NCBI GenBank assembly: GCA_938008425.1
Contig: CALLKH010000673.1
Location: 1 to 8,900 of the forward strand
Direction: 5' to 3'
DNA length: 8,900 nt
Origin: an uncultured Planctomycetaceae bacterium
GTDB lineage: Bacteria > Planctomycetota > Phycisphaerae > UBA1845 > UTPLA1
The notes beneath the pieces are model-generated. The model was not told where the DNA came from and searched no databases. It saw only the letters and a program-made list of their open reading frames with translations. The stretch's first letter is position 1. Every line of letters begins with the position of its first letter. This document shows, piece after piece, positions 1 through 5,495 of the stretch. The position numbers were made by a program, and so were the translations under genes.

Positions 1-1
1 A

Positions 2-1900
2 CTGCTGGATCCCGCGCCCGTCATGCTCAACGACTGGGTCTATGGCGGCACCCGATCATTGGTAATCGACGGTGAGTACCTGGTCGTCGGCCCGGACTGG
101 AGCAGTGGTTCGACGATCAAGGCGCGGCGGGTGGGTTTGAGTGGCCAGCCGATCGGCTCGTCCTTCAATGTGCCCAGCCTGAACATCGCGTCCAATGGAA
201 CCGAGTATTACGTGACGTGGATTGCGGATTTTGTAAACCTTGTCGGCTCTCGCATGACGGCGACGGGCGCATTGCTGACTCCAACCGGAACCATGATCGT
301 TCCAAGCTTCGCCCAGTTCACGCAGTCCACCCTGACCCATGACGGCCTTCAGTGGTGGGTGGAGTGGGGTGCGTCCGACCAGTTGCATACCGTTCGAATC
401 AACGCGGCCGGGACCGTGCTCGATCCCGGCGGCGGCGTGCTGCTTCCGATCTCCATTGGCGGAACCGTAAGCACGGCCTATGGCCCCATGCTCGCGCCGC
501 AGTCGGCCGGCGGAGTTTTCCTCTTCTGGTATGACTTGCGCGCGGCCCTCGGGAACGACACCAATGTCTTCATGCTTCCAGTGAGTGCCCAGAACGTGGC
601 AGGGACGGAGGTCTGCGTCTCAACAGGGACGCCGAGCCAGCGCACCCCGGACTTCGCGCCGGGGCCCGGCGGGCGGATGGCCCTCGCATTCTGCAGCGAG
701 AGAGCCAATGACGACCGGGTGCTGGTCCATCTGCTCAACAGCGCCGGAATGCCCCTGAATGAAGAGCCCATCGAGGTCTACCGGGGACCGGTTGTGGGAC
801 GACCCTCCATCGCGTGGAACGGTTCATTGTACCTGGTGACATGGGATACCGGCGCGAGCGGCGCCTCGGCCACGAATATCAAGGCGCGTCGGATGAATGC
901 CGACGGCACGTTTGTAGATCCAGCGTTCGATGTCATGATCGGCTTCAGCCCCGATGTGGAGGCGCTTGGGCCGGATTTCCTCATCGCCAGCAGTCGCGTT
1001 GCAACCAATCCCCAGATTATTTTCGCGCAGGCCATTCGAATCGATGGCGAGACCGGTTCACTGCTGGACACCGCGCCTTTTATCATCGGCGGCAACTATG
1101 TCTCGACCGGTCCCCGTGTTCACAACGACGGCGCCCGCTGGATCGTCACATATCACTCGCACTGGTCCCATGACAATCCGCAGTCCGACGCCGTCTTCAA
1201 CTTCGTAAACGCCGACGGGTCCTTTACGGCAGCCGCCAATCCGACCGCGACCTCGGGCGGGGCCGGCACACCCGACGTCGCGTTCTCGGGAGACAAGTAT
1301 CTCTTCGTCTGGCGAAACAACTCGCTTGCCAACGCGAACAACTATGTTGCCGGAAGGGTCATGAACGCGAACGGCACTTTCGCCACGGGGAATTTTGTGA
1401 TCGCGGAGGCTGCGGGACGACAGCTGCGCCCGGTGGTATCTTGGGACGGCGAGACCTTCGTCGTCGCCTGGGATGATCAACGTCATCAGGGGTCGTTCTT
1501 CGACGAGCGCACCGACATCTATGGCGCGCGTGTTTCGGAATCCGGCGCCGTGCTCGATCCTGCCGGTGTTCCCATTTACGTCGGGCCGAACGGTGACGCT
1601 GCGGCCGCGATCATCAGTCAACCGGGGGGCGTGAGCTTTGTGGCTTCGGCGCGTTTTGAAACCACCGAGCTATTCGATTCGTATCGCATCGGCCTCACGC
1701 GAGTCGGAGATTTTGCCCTGCCCGGCGATCTCACGGGCGACGGCGTAGTCGACGAGGTGGACATCGTCTTCCTGGTCGAGGTGTTGGTCGGACTGGATAC
1801 AGACCCCGCCCACGTGAGCCGCTGCGATCTCAACGGCGATCAGTTGGCCGACGGCGCCGACCTGCCGGTGTTCCTTGAAATGTATTTGTCCGCTCCCTGA
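2..1900 (+). CDS. Secreted repeat protein with C-terminal dockerin-like domain (5' partial)
   Basis: The reading frame is open to the left edge, and the codons before the first ATG (position 23) read LLDPAPV. This matches the family-internal motif seen later as VLDPGGGVLL and VLDPAGVPIYV, so the gene starts upstream and no start or signal peptide can be assessed. Numbered from that ATG, residues 1-564 consist of about eleven degenerate units of 43-58 residues. Each has a core like WNGSLYLVTWD (265-275), WDGETFVVAWDDQR (474-487) or FSGDKYLFVW (421-430), followed by an ARRMNADGTF-like strand (288-297, 443-453, 501-510). Such units are common in large secreted proteins of planctomycetes and myxobacteria and probably fold as beta-propeller or beta-sandwich blades. 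Residues 567-622 hold two 12-residue calcium loops, DLTGDGVVDEVD (569-580) and DLNGDQLADGAD (602-613), each followed by a hydrophobic helix, as in type I dockerins. The protein is probably exported or surface-attached. Its ligand and function are unknown. No catalytic domain is visible. Confidence 0.85.
   Translation: MLDPAPVMLNDWVYGGTRSLVIDGEYLVVGPDWSSGSTIKARRVGLSGQPIGSSFNVPSLNIASNGTEYYVTWIADFVNLVGSRMTATGALLTPTGTMIVPSFAQFTQSTLTHDGLQWWVEWGASDQLHTVRINAAGTVLDPGGGVLLPISIGGTVSTAYGPMLAPQSAGGVFLFWYDLRAALGNDTNVFMLPVSAQNVAGTEVCVSTGTPSQRTPDFAPGPGGRMALAFCSERANDDRVLVHLLNSAGMPLNEEPIEVYRGPVVGRPSIAWNGSLYLVTWDTGASGASATNIKARRMNADGTFVDPAFDVMIGFSPDVEALGPDFLIASSRVATNPQIIFAQAIRIDGETGSLLDTAPFIIGGNYVSTGPRVHNDGARWIVTYHSHWSHDNPQSDAVFNFVNADGSFTAAANPTATSGGAGTPDVAFSGDKYLFVWRNNSLANANNYVAGRVMNANGTFATGNFVIAEAAGRQLRPVVSWDGETFVVAWDDQRHQGSFFDERTDIYGARVSESGAVLDPAGVPIYVGPNGDAAAAIISQPGGVSFVASARFETTELFDSYRIGLTRVGDFALPGDLTGDGVVDEVDIVFLVEVLVGLDTDPAHVSRCDLNGDQLADGADLPVFLEMYLSAP
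1721..1897 (+). other. Dockerin-like calcium-binding domain of the repeat protein
   Basis: This stretch codes for the final 59 residues of the repeat protein. It contains two duplicated EF-hand-like loops with Asp/Asn at the calcium-ligand positions, 33 residues apart, each followed by an amphipathic segment (IVFLVEVLVG and LPVFLEMYLS). The duplicated loop-helix arrangement is the hallmark of dockerin type I domains. In planctomycetes such tails are widespread on exported proteins without recognisable cellulosomes, so a role in binding a cohesin is not assured. Confidence 0.8.
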
Positions 1901-1913
1901 GTATCGGGGAAGG

Positions 1914-1925
1914 ACGGCCGGCCGT
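1914..1925. repeat. Perfect 12-base palindrome between convergent genes
   Basis: ACGGCCGGCCGT is a perfect palindrome in the 54-base gap between the stop codons of the repeat-protein gene and tatC. It could form only a short stem with a tiny loop and is not followed by a T run on either strand. A bidirectional terminator role is possible but not well supported. No other terminator is visible in the gap. Confidence 0.35.
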
Positions 1926-1954
1926 TGAAGTGATAAGTCCCGCGGAACTGACAG

Positions 1955-2962
1955 TTATGACGCCTCCGGCCGGCGCTTCATGAACCGGCCGATCAAAAGA
2001 CCGATCTCGAAGAGCAGCACCATCGGTACCATGAGGAGCAGCATCGTGCCGACGTCGGGGGTGGGCGTCAGCACCGCCGCGCCGATGGCGACGCCGAGGA
2101 TGACGTACTTGCGCGAGGCGGACATCGAGTCGGCCGGGACGATGTCCATCATGATCAGAAAGATCACCACGATCGGAATCTGAAAGCCGAGCCCGAACGC
2201 GAGGGCGAGGTTCACCACGAAGCCGAGATATTCCGCGACACTGAAGAATGGCTGCACGAACTGCGACGACGTGCTCTTGATGAGCGGTTGCTCGTAGAGG
2301 TCGTCCACGCCGCGAACGTACAGCTTGCGCGACTGCTCGTTGAACCAGATTTCCCCCGGTTTGGGGTCGGTTGGATTGGTGGTGACGACCGGAACATCGA
2401 CGGCCGGCACGGGCTGCGAGGTGACATGCGGCGTGGCGGATTCACTCGAGAGAAACTTGACAAGCGGATTGGATTCACCGGGGAGCGGGAAGCTCTTTGA
2501 GAAGCCGATCAGGAATTGCATCAGCCCGGTCAGGACGACGACGACCATGAATGCCGCGCCGAGCGCAAAGAGAAACATGGAGATCGGACCGAACAGCCGA
2601 ACGAGCTTCTTCTCGTTCGGATACAGCCCGGCGCCGACAAACTGCCACAACTGATAGAGGATCCACGGCGCCGCAAAGACGATGCCGAACTCGAGTGCGA
2701 TCTTGAAGTATTCGATAAACGACTCGATCGGGTTGAGCTGAACCATGCGCGGGTCGAAGCCCATTTCCCGCATAGCGACGAAGTACGGCGCGGTGAGCGT
2801 GCTGATGATGACGTCGCCGAAGTAATAGCAGAAGACGACACTGAGAACGAGGCCCCAGAGCGATCGGATGATGCGGGTGCGCAACTCCTCCAGGTGATCG
2901 CCGAACGACATTCGCGATACGTCGACGGCATCCTCTCGGGTTTGAATCTGGTTCTCCGCCAT
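1955..2962 (-). CDS. tatC: Twin-arginine translocase subunit TatC
   Basis: TatC is the inner-membrane protein that recognises twin-arginine signal peptides and, with TatA/TatB, moves folded proteins across the membrane. At 335 residues it is longer than the usual 240-260. Family marks are HLEELRTR at 23-30 (with E26 at the position of the E. coli signal-peptide-contacting E15), TAPY at 57-60, a cytoplasmic loop ending GLYPNEKK (112-119; E117 corresponds to E. coli E103), FGLGFQIP (256-263) and LTPTPDVGTM (298-307). Six membrane segments are seen at about 31-50, 84-108, 124-150, 240-265, 285-299 and 306-326. The extra length is a roughly 80-residue hydrophilic insertion (about 155-236) between segments 3 and 4, on the periplasmic side. 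The ATG at 2962 is preceded by a weak AGGG. No tatA or tatB lies in the window. Identification is secure; the insertion is unexplained. Confidence 0.95.
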   Translation of the reverse strand: MAENQIQTREDAVDVSRMSFGDHLEELRTRIIRSLWGLVLSVVFCYYFGDVIISTLTAPYFVAMREMGFDPRMVQLNPIESFIEYFKIALEFGIVFAAPWILYQLWQFVGAGLYPNEKKLVRLFGPISMFLFALGAAFMVVVVLTGLMQFLIGFSKSFPLPGESNPLVKFLSSESATPHVTSQPVPAVDVPVVTTNPTDPKPGEIWFNEQSRKLYVRGVDDLYEQPLIKSTSSQFVQPFFSVAEYLGFVVNLALAFGLGFQIPIVVIFLIMMDIVPADSMSASRKYVILGVAIGAAVLTPTPDVGTMLLLMVPMVLLFEIGLLIGRFMKRRPEAS

Positions 2963-3138
2963 ATCCGCCCTGGAATGGGATCCGATCGGCCGCCCGTTGC
3001 AAAGGGCCCGGCCGCTTCAACTCTTATCGGCTGCGCGCCGCGGGGATGACAGTTGAATAGCGGCCCGGCGTCGAGCCGTGTTCCGAGAATCGGCCGCGCC
3101 CGGCGACAAATCGTCCGGCCCGGCGCGAGCCTTCGTCA
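2963..3138. promoter_or_regulatory. Intergenic spacer upstream of tatC with repeated octamer and weak promoter candidate
   Basis: This 176-base gap separates the rhodanese stop from the tatC start. It carries GCCCGGCG three times in the same orientation (3063-3070, 3098-3105, 3118-3125) and a 7-of-8 match at 3006-3013. On the minus strand a weak sigma70-like pair can be drawn: CTGTCA at 3047-3052 and GATAAG at 3023-3028 with an 18-base spacer, which would give a leader of about 54 bases before tatC. Each hexamer matches consensus at 4 of 6 positions, so this is only a candidate. The gap length suggests that tatC may have its own promoter rather than being strictly the third gene of the upstream operon. 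Confidence 0.25.
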
Positions 3139-3486
3139 TTAATACTGCGGTACGGCCGGATCGATCTCGATCGACCACGCGTGGATGCCGCCCGCCATGC
3201 TGACGACGCGGCCGAGCCCTGCTTCGCGGAGAAAGGCGGCCGCCTGCACGCTTCGATGGCCGTGGTGACAGTGGGTCACGACGACGCGACCCTCGGCCAG
3301 CTTCCGGATTTCGCCGACGGACTCGCGCAGTTGCGGCAGCGGGAACAGGTGGGCGCTTTCAATGCGCGCCGTGTCGAACTCCTCGGGCTGGCGAACATCG
3401 ATCAGCGCGACCGGGTCACCGCGGTCGATCATTGATTTGACGTCTCGAACTGAAATTTCCCATTGTGGGTCGATGTGTCTCGACAT
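3139..3486 (-). CDS. Single-domain rhodanese-like sulfurtransferase
   Basis: This is a 115-residue stand-alone rhodanese domain, similar in size to GlpE/PspE-type proteins. It shows the domain signature in order: IDVRQPEEF (29-37), the active-site loop CHHGHRS (73-79) with catalytic Cys73 and the CX4R spacing ending in Arg78, and the C-terminal GGIHAW motif (99-104). These proteins carry sulfur as a persulfide on the cysteine and pass it to cyanide, thioredoxin or a sulfur-relay partner. The true substrate cannot be read from sequence. There is no signal peptide, so it is probably cytoplasmic. The ATG at 3486 is chosen over an in-frame TTG at 3492 because AGGAG (minus strand, 3493-3497) lies 6 bases from the ATG but abuts the TTG. 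It starts 18 bases after the amidohydrolase stop, so co-transcription is likely. Confidence 0.92.
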   Translation of the reverse strand: MSRHIDPQWEISVRDVKSMIDRGDPVALIDVRQPEEFDTARIESAHLFPLPQLRESVGEIRKLAEGRVVVTHCHHGHRSVQAAAFLREAGLGRVVSMAGGIHAWSIEIDPAVPQY

Positions 3487-3492
3487 GTACAA

Positions 3493-3497
3493 CTCCT
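3493..3497 (-). promoter_or_regulatory. Ribosome binding site of the rhodanese gene
   Basis: AGGAG on the minus strand sits 6 bases before the ATG at 3486 and within the 18-base gap after the amidohydrolase stop. It fixes the start at the ATG instead of the TTG two codons earlier. Confidence 0.7.
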
Positions 3498-3504
3498 GAA
3501 GATC

Positions 3505-4701
3505 TCAATCACTCGCGGCGCGGGATTTGAGGTATGAACGCGCGATCTCGCAGTGCATCCGCACGCCGAGGGGGATGGCGTCGTCCGGAAAATCATAGTT
3601 GGGTTGATGGAGGGTCGGCTGTTTGGCGGGGTCGCCTTTTCGCACGCCCATCCGCCAGAACGTGACGGGAATGCGCTCGGCGTAGTAGGCGAAGTCCTCG
3701 CCGCCCATGCTCGGTTTCATTCGGCCATCCACCTTCTCCGCGCCGACGACCTCGCGCGCCACCGATGTGACGAACGCGGCGGTTTCCACATCGTTGACCA
3801 ATACCGGATAACCCCAGCCGAGATCGACTTTCGCCTTTGCGCCGAAGGCCGCGGCGGTCTGCTCCGCGAGCGCGGTGAAGCGCTCGACGACGCGGGCCCG
3901 CACGCCGGCATCGAGCGTACGGATCGTGCCGGAAAGTTCGGCCGTCGCGGGGATGATGTTTCCCGCGGTTCCGGCCTTGATCGTGGCGACGGTCACCACG
4001 ACGGCCTCGATGGGGTCAATGTTTCGTGAGGCAATGGTCTGAAGCGCGGTCACAAGATGCGCGGCGACCACGATGGGATCGACGCCGCGATGGGGATAAG
4101 CGGCGTGGGCGCCCTGGCCTTGAATCGTAATCTTCCACGGGTTGGTCGATGCCATGGCGGGGCCGGGGCAGACGCCGATTTCGCCGAGCGGCATGTAAGG
4201 CCAGCCGTGCAGTGCGAAGGCCGCGTCGACTTTCGGGTTGTCGAGGCCGCCCTCCTCACAGAGGATTCCGCCGCCGCCGCCGCTTTCCTCCGCGGGCTGG
4301 AAGATGAATTTCACCTTGCCCGGAAGCTCCTCAGCCATCTGTGACAGAATCATGGCAGCACCGGCGAGGCAGGTCATGTGGCCGTCGTGGCCGCAGGCGT
4401 GCATCTTCCCGGGCGTCTTCGAGGCGTAAGACGCGCCGGTCTGTTCCTCGATGGGCAGGGCGTCGAGTTCGGCGCGAAGTGCGACGCAGGGGCCGGGCTT
4501 GTCGGCGTTCAGCGTGGCGATGATGCCGGTCCGGGCGATGCCGGTCTGAATCTTCAGGTTGCCGAGCGGCTTCAGTCGTTCAACGATGCGCCGGGCGGTC
4601 TCGTGCTCTTCGAATGCAAGCTCGGGGTGGGCGTGAATCTCGCGGCGCAGGGCGACGAGATCCGGCAGAATGCGATCGATGGCGTTCTGTATTCGGCTCA
4701 T
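3505..4701 (-). CDS. M20-family metallo-amidohydrolase (M20D, hippurate/N-acyl-amino-acid hydrolase type)
   Basis: This 398-residue enzyme has the usual length and all hallmarks of M20D peptidases, which hydrolyse N-acyl amino acids such as hippurate, N-acetyl amino acids or indole-acetyl amino acid conjugates with a two-metal centre. Visible motifs are RREIHAHPELAFEE (19-32), LRAELDALP (75-83), the metal site MHACGHDGH (100-108; Cys103, His105), the catalytic/metal PAEE (136-139), LHGWP (164-168; His165), the dimerisation-domain motif GQGAHAAYPHRGVDP (195-209), SMGGEDFAYY (331-340) and LHQPNYDF (364-371; His365). No signal peptide is present, so it should be cytoplasmic. LRAELDALP has Glu where most members have Asp. 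The substrate cannot be settled from sequence, and family annotations as hippurate hydrolase or IAA-amino acid hydrolase are generic. It is first in a likely two-gene operon with the rhodanese. The ATG at 4701 has only a weak GGCGG upstream. Confidence 0.93.
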   Translation of the reverse strand: MSRIQNAIDRILPDLVALRREIHAHPELAFEEHETARRIVERLKPLGNLKIQTGIARTGIIATLNADKPGPCVALRAELDALPIEEQTGASYASKTPGKMHACGHDGHMTCLAGAAMILSQMAEELPGKVKFIFQPAEESGGGGGILCEEGGLDNPKVDAAFALHGWPYMPLGEIGVCPGPAMASTNPWKITIQGQGAHAAYPHRGVDPIVVAAHLVTALQTIASRNIDPIEAVVVTVATIKAGTAGNIIPATAELSGTIRTLDAGVRARVVERFTALAEQTAAAFGAKAKVDLGWGYPVLVNDVETAAFVTSVAREVVGAEKVDGRMKPSMGGEDFAYYAERIPVTFWRMGVRKGDPAKQPTLHQPNYDFPDDAIPLGVRMHCEIARSYLKSRAASD

Positions 4702-4745
4702 GGCCCGCCAAGATACACGATCGGGCCCGATGGCGGCAGTGTCCG

Positions 4746-4774
4746 AAAATATGGAAGTTCTACGCCGTAGTCAG
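4746..4774 (-). promoter_or_regulatory. Candidate sigma70-like promoter for the amidohydrolase-rhodanese pair
   Basis: On the minus strand CTGACT (4769-4774) and TATTTT (4746-4751) are separated by 17 bases. Each matches the -35/-10 consensus at 4 of 6 positions. The AT-rich -10 stands out in GC-rich sequence and would give a leader of about 37 bases before the ATG at 4701. This is pattern matching only. Confidence 0.35.
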
Positions 4775-4923
4775 ACATCGCGAATCGTCAACGCAACACG
4801 GAATGTTGCATCGAGGCAACGTGGATTTTTGCGCTCCGAGAATGGTGACGAATTCTTGGTGCGAACACGGTTTTTCGACGGCCGGTCGGTTGGTACGCCG
4901 GTTGCATCTCTGGTCAGGCGACG

Positions 4924-4945
4924 CCGGCCCGCTTGTGAGGGCCGG
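4924..4945 (+). promoter_or_regulatory. Hairpin in the probable leader of the TadE-like gene
   Basis: CCGGCCC (4924-4930) and GGGCCGG (4939-4945) form a perfect 7-base-pair GC stem with an 8-base loop. It ends 30 bases before the pseudopilin ATG and 19 bases before its Shine-Dalgarno sequence. There is no following T run, so it is not a classic terminator. It might affect mRNA stability or translation, or be a chance product of high GC content. Confidence 0.35.
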
Positions 4946-4962
4946 GGGTTCCTGAAGCTGGA

Positions 4963-4969
4963 AAGGGGA
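4963..4969 (+). promoter_or_regulatory. Ribosome binding site of the TadE-like gene
   Basis: AAGGGGA ends 6 bases before the ATG at 4976. It supports that start over the upstream in-frame codons, the first of which would overlap the divergent amidohydrolase gene. Confidence 0.6.
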
Positions 4970-4975
4970 CATCAG

Positions 4976-5404
4976 ATGCGACGAACCATTCGACGACGCA
5001 ACATGCGACGCGGGACCACGGTGGTGGAGATGGCTGTCGTGGCGCCGGTGGTGGTGCTGATGATGCTCGGCTTCATGGAGGTGGGCAACGCGTTCAGGGT
5101 GAAGCAGTCGCTGAATCACGCGGCGAACCGGGCGGCCCGCGCGGCCACGCTGCCGGGCTACAGCCTGGCGGACGTGAAGGATGTTGCGGCCGAGGCGCTC
5201 AACAACGCCGGTCTGCGTGACTACACGGTGACGAGCGATATCGATGAACTCGGCCCCGAGGATCGGGCCGTCACCGTCGAGATCAACATTCCCTTCAATC
5301 GGGTCCTGTTCACCGGCAGCATGCTGGGCGGCGGCGGGTACACGCTGAGCGCGAAGAAGACCGCTCATCGTGAGATGGAAGTGGATTCCCGGCCGAAGAA
5401 CTGA
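4976..5404 (+). CDS. TadE-like pseudopilin
   Basis: This 142-residue protein begins with a basic leader (RRTIRRRNMRRG, 2-13) followed by TTVVEMAVVAPVVVLMMLGF (14-33), a single membrane helix, and then VGNAFRVKQSLNHAANRAAR (36-55). This is the TadE/TadG-type N-terminus. A prepilin peptidase would probably cut after Gly13, leaving the conserved glutamate at position 5 (Glu18 of the precursor). The remaining 85 residues form a small extracytoplasmic domain. TadE pseudopilins help assemble tight-adherence (Flp-type) pili. In planctomycetes and actinobacteria many lone TadE-like proteins occur away from tad loci, and no tadA, tadB, tadC, flp or tadV is present here. A start at Met10 (5003) would remove most of the basic leader. 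The Shine-Dalgarno sequence favours 4976. It is convergent with the downstream ligase-like gene. Confidence 0.85.
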   Translation: MRRTIRRRNMRRGTTVVEMAVVAPVVVLMMLGFMEVGNAFRVKQSLNHAANRAARAATLPGYSLADVKDVAAEALNNAGLRDYTVTSDIDELGPEDRAVTVEINIPFNRVLFTGSMLGGGGYTLSAKKTAHREMEVDSRPKN

Positions 5405-5495
5405 ACGACATTCCGATCAACCGGCTCCCTCCTCGTTTCACCATCTCGCGACCGATCATGGATGCCTTCGATCTCCGCGGCACTTCAGGCGAACA
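5405..5495. other. Convergent intergenic gap
   Basis: These 91 bases lie between the stop codons of the TadE-like gene and the ligase-like gene. No strong hairpin followed by a T run is visible on either strand. Confidence 0.4.

Larger units (their letters stand above)
4702..4975. other. Divergent intergenic region
   Basis: This 274-base spacer lies between the divergently read amidohydrolase and TadE-like genes. It contains the minus-strand promoter candidate at 4746-4774 and a hairpin at 4924-4945 near the pseudopilin start. It is more AT-rich than the flanking genes in the stretch 4741-4880, as expected of a promoter region. I found no convincing plus-strand promoter and no protein-like frame. 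The long plus-strand frame that starts at 4670 shows no family similarity before residue 103, which is the proposed pseudopilin start. Confidence 0.5.

Noticed and set aside
1058..1621. Minus-strand open frame of 187 codons
   Set aside because: It is antisense to the repeat-protein gene, whose frame shows clear internal repeats. No motif is visible in the antisense product.
2475..3020. Minus-strand open frame of 181 codons over the 5' part of tatC
   Set aside because: It is an alternate frame of tatC with an Arg/Pro-rich product and no family similarity.
4804..4830. GTTGC/GCAAC stem with a T5 run downstream as an intrinsic terminator
   Set aside because: The stem is only 5 base pairs, the T run is separated from it by several bases, and no gene on the plus strand ends upstream of it.
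4670..4975. N-terminal extension of the TadE-like frame back to 4670
   Set aside because: It would overlap the start of the divergent amidohydrolase gene by 32 bases, has no pseudopilin similarity, and a good ribosome binding site precedes 4976.
4746..4975. Plus-strand promoter for the TadE-like gene
   Set aside because: TTGCAT sites at 4806 and 4902 have no acceptable -10 hexamer at 16-18 bases.
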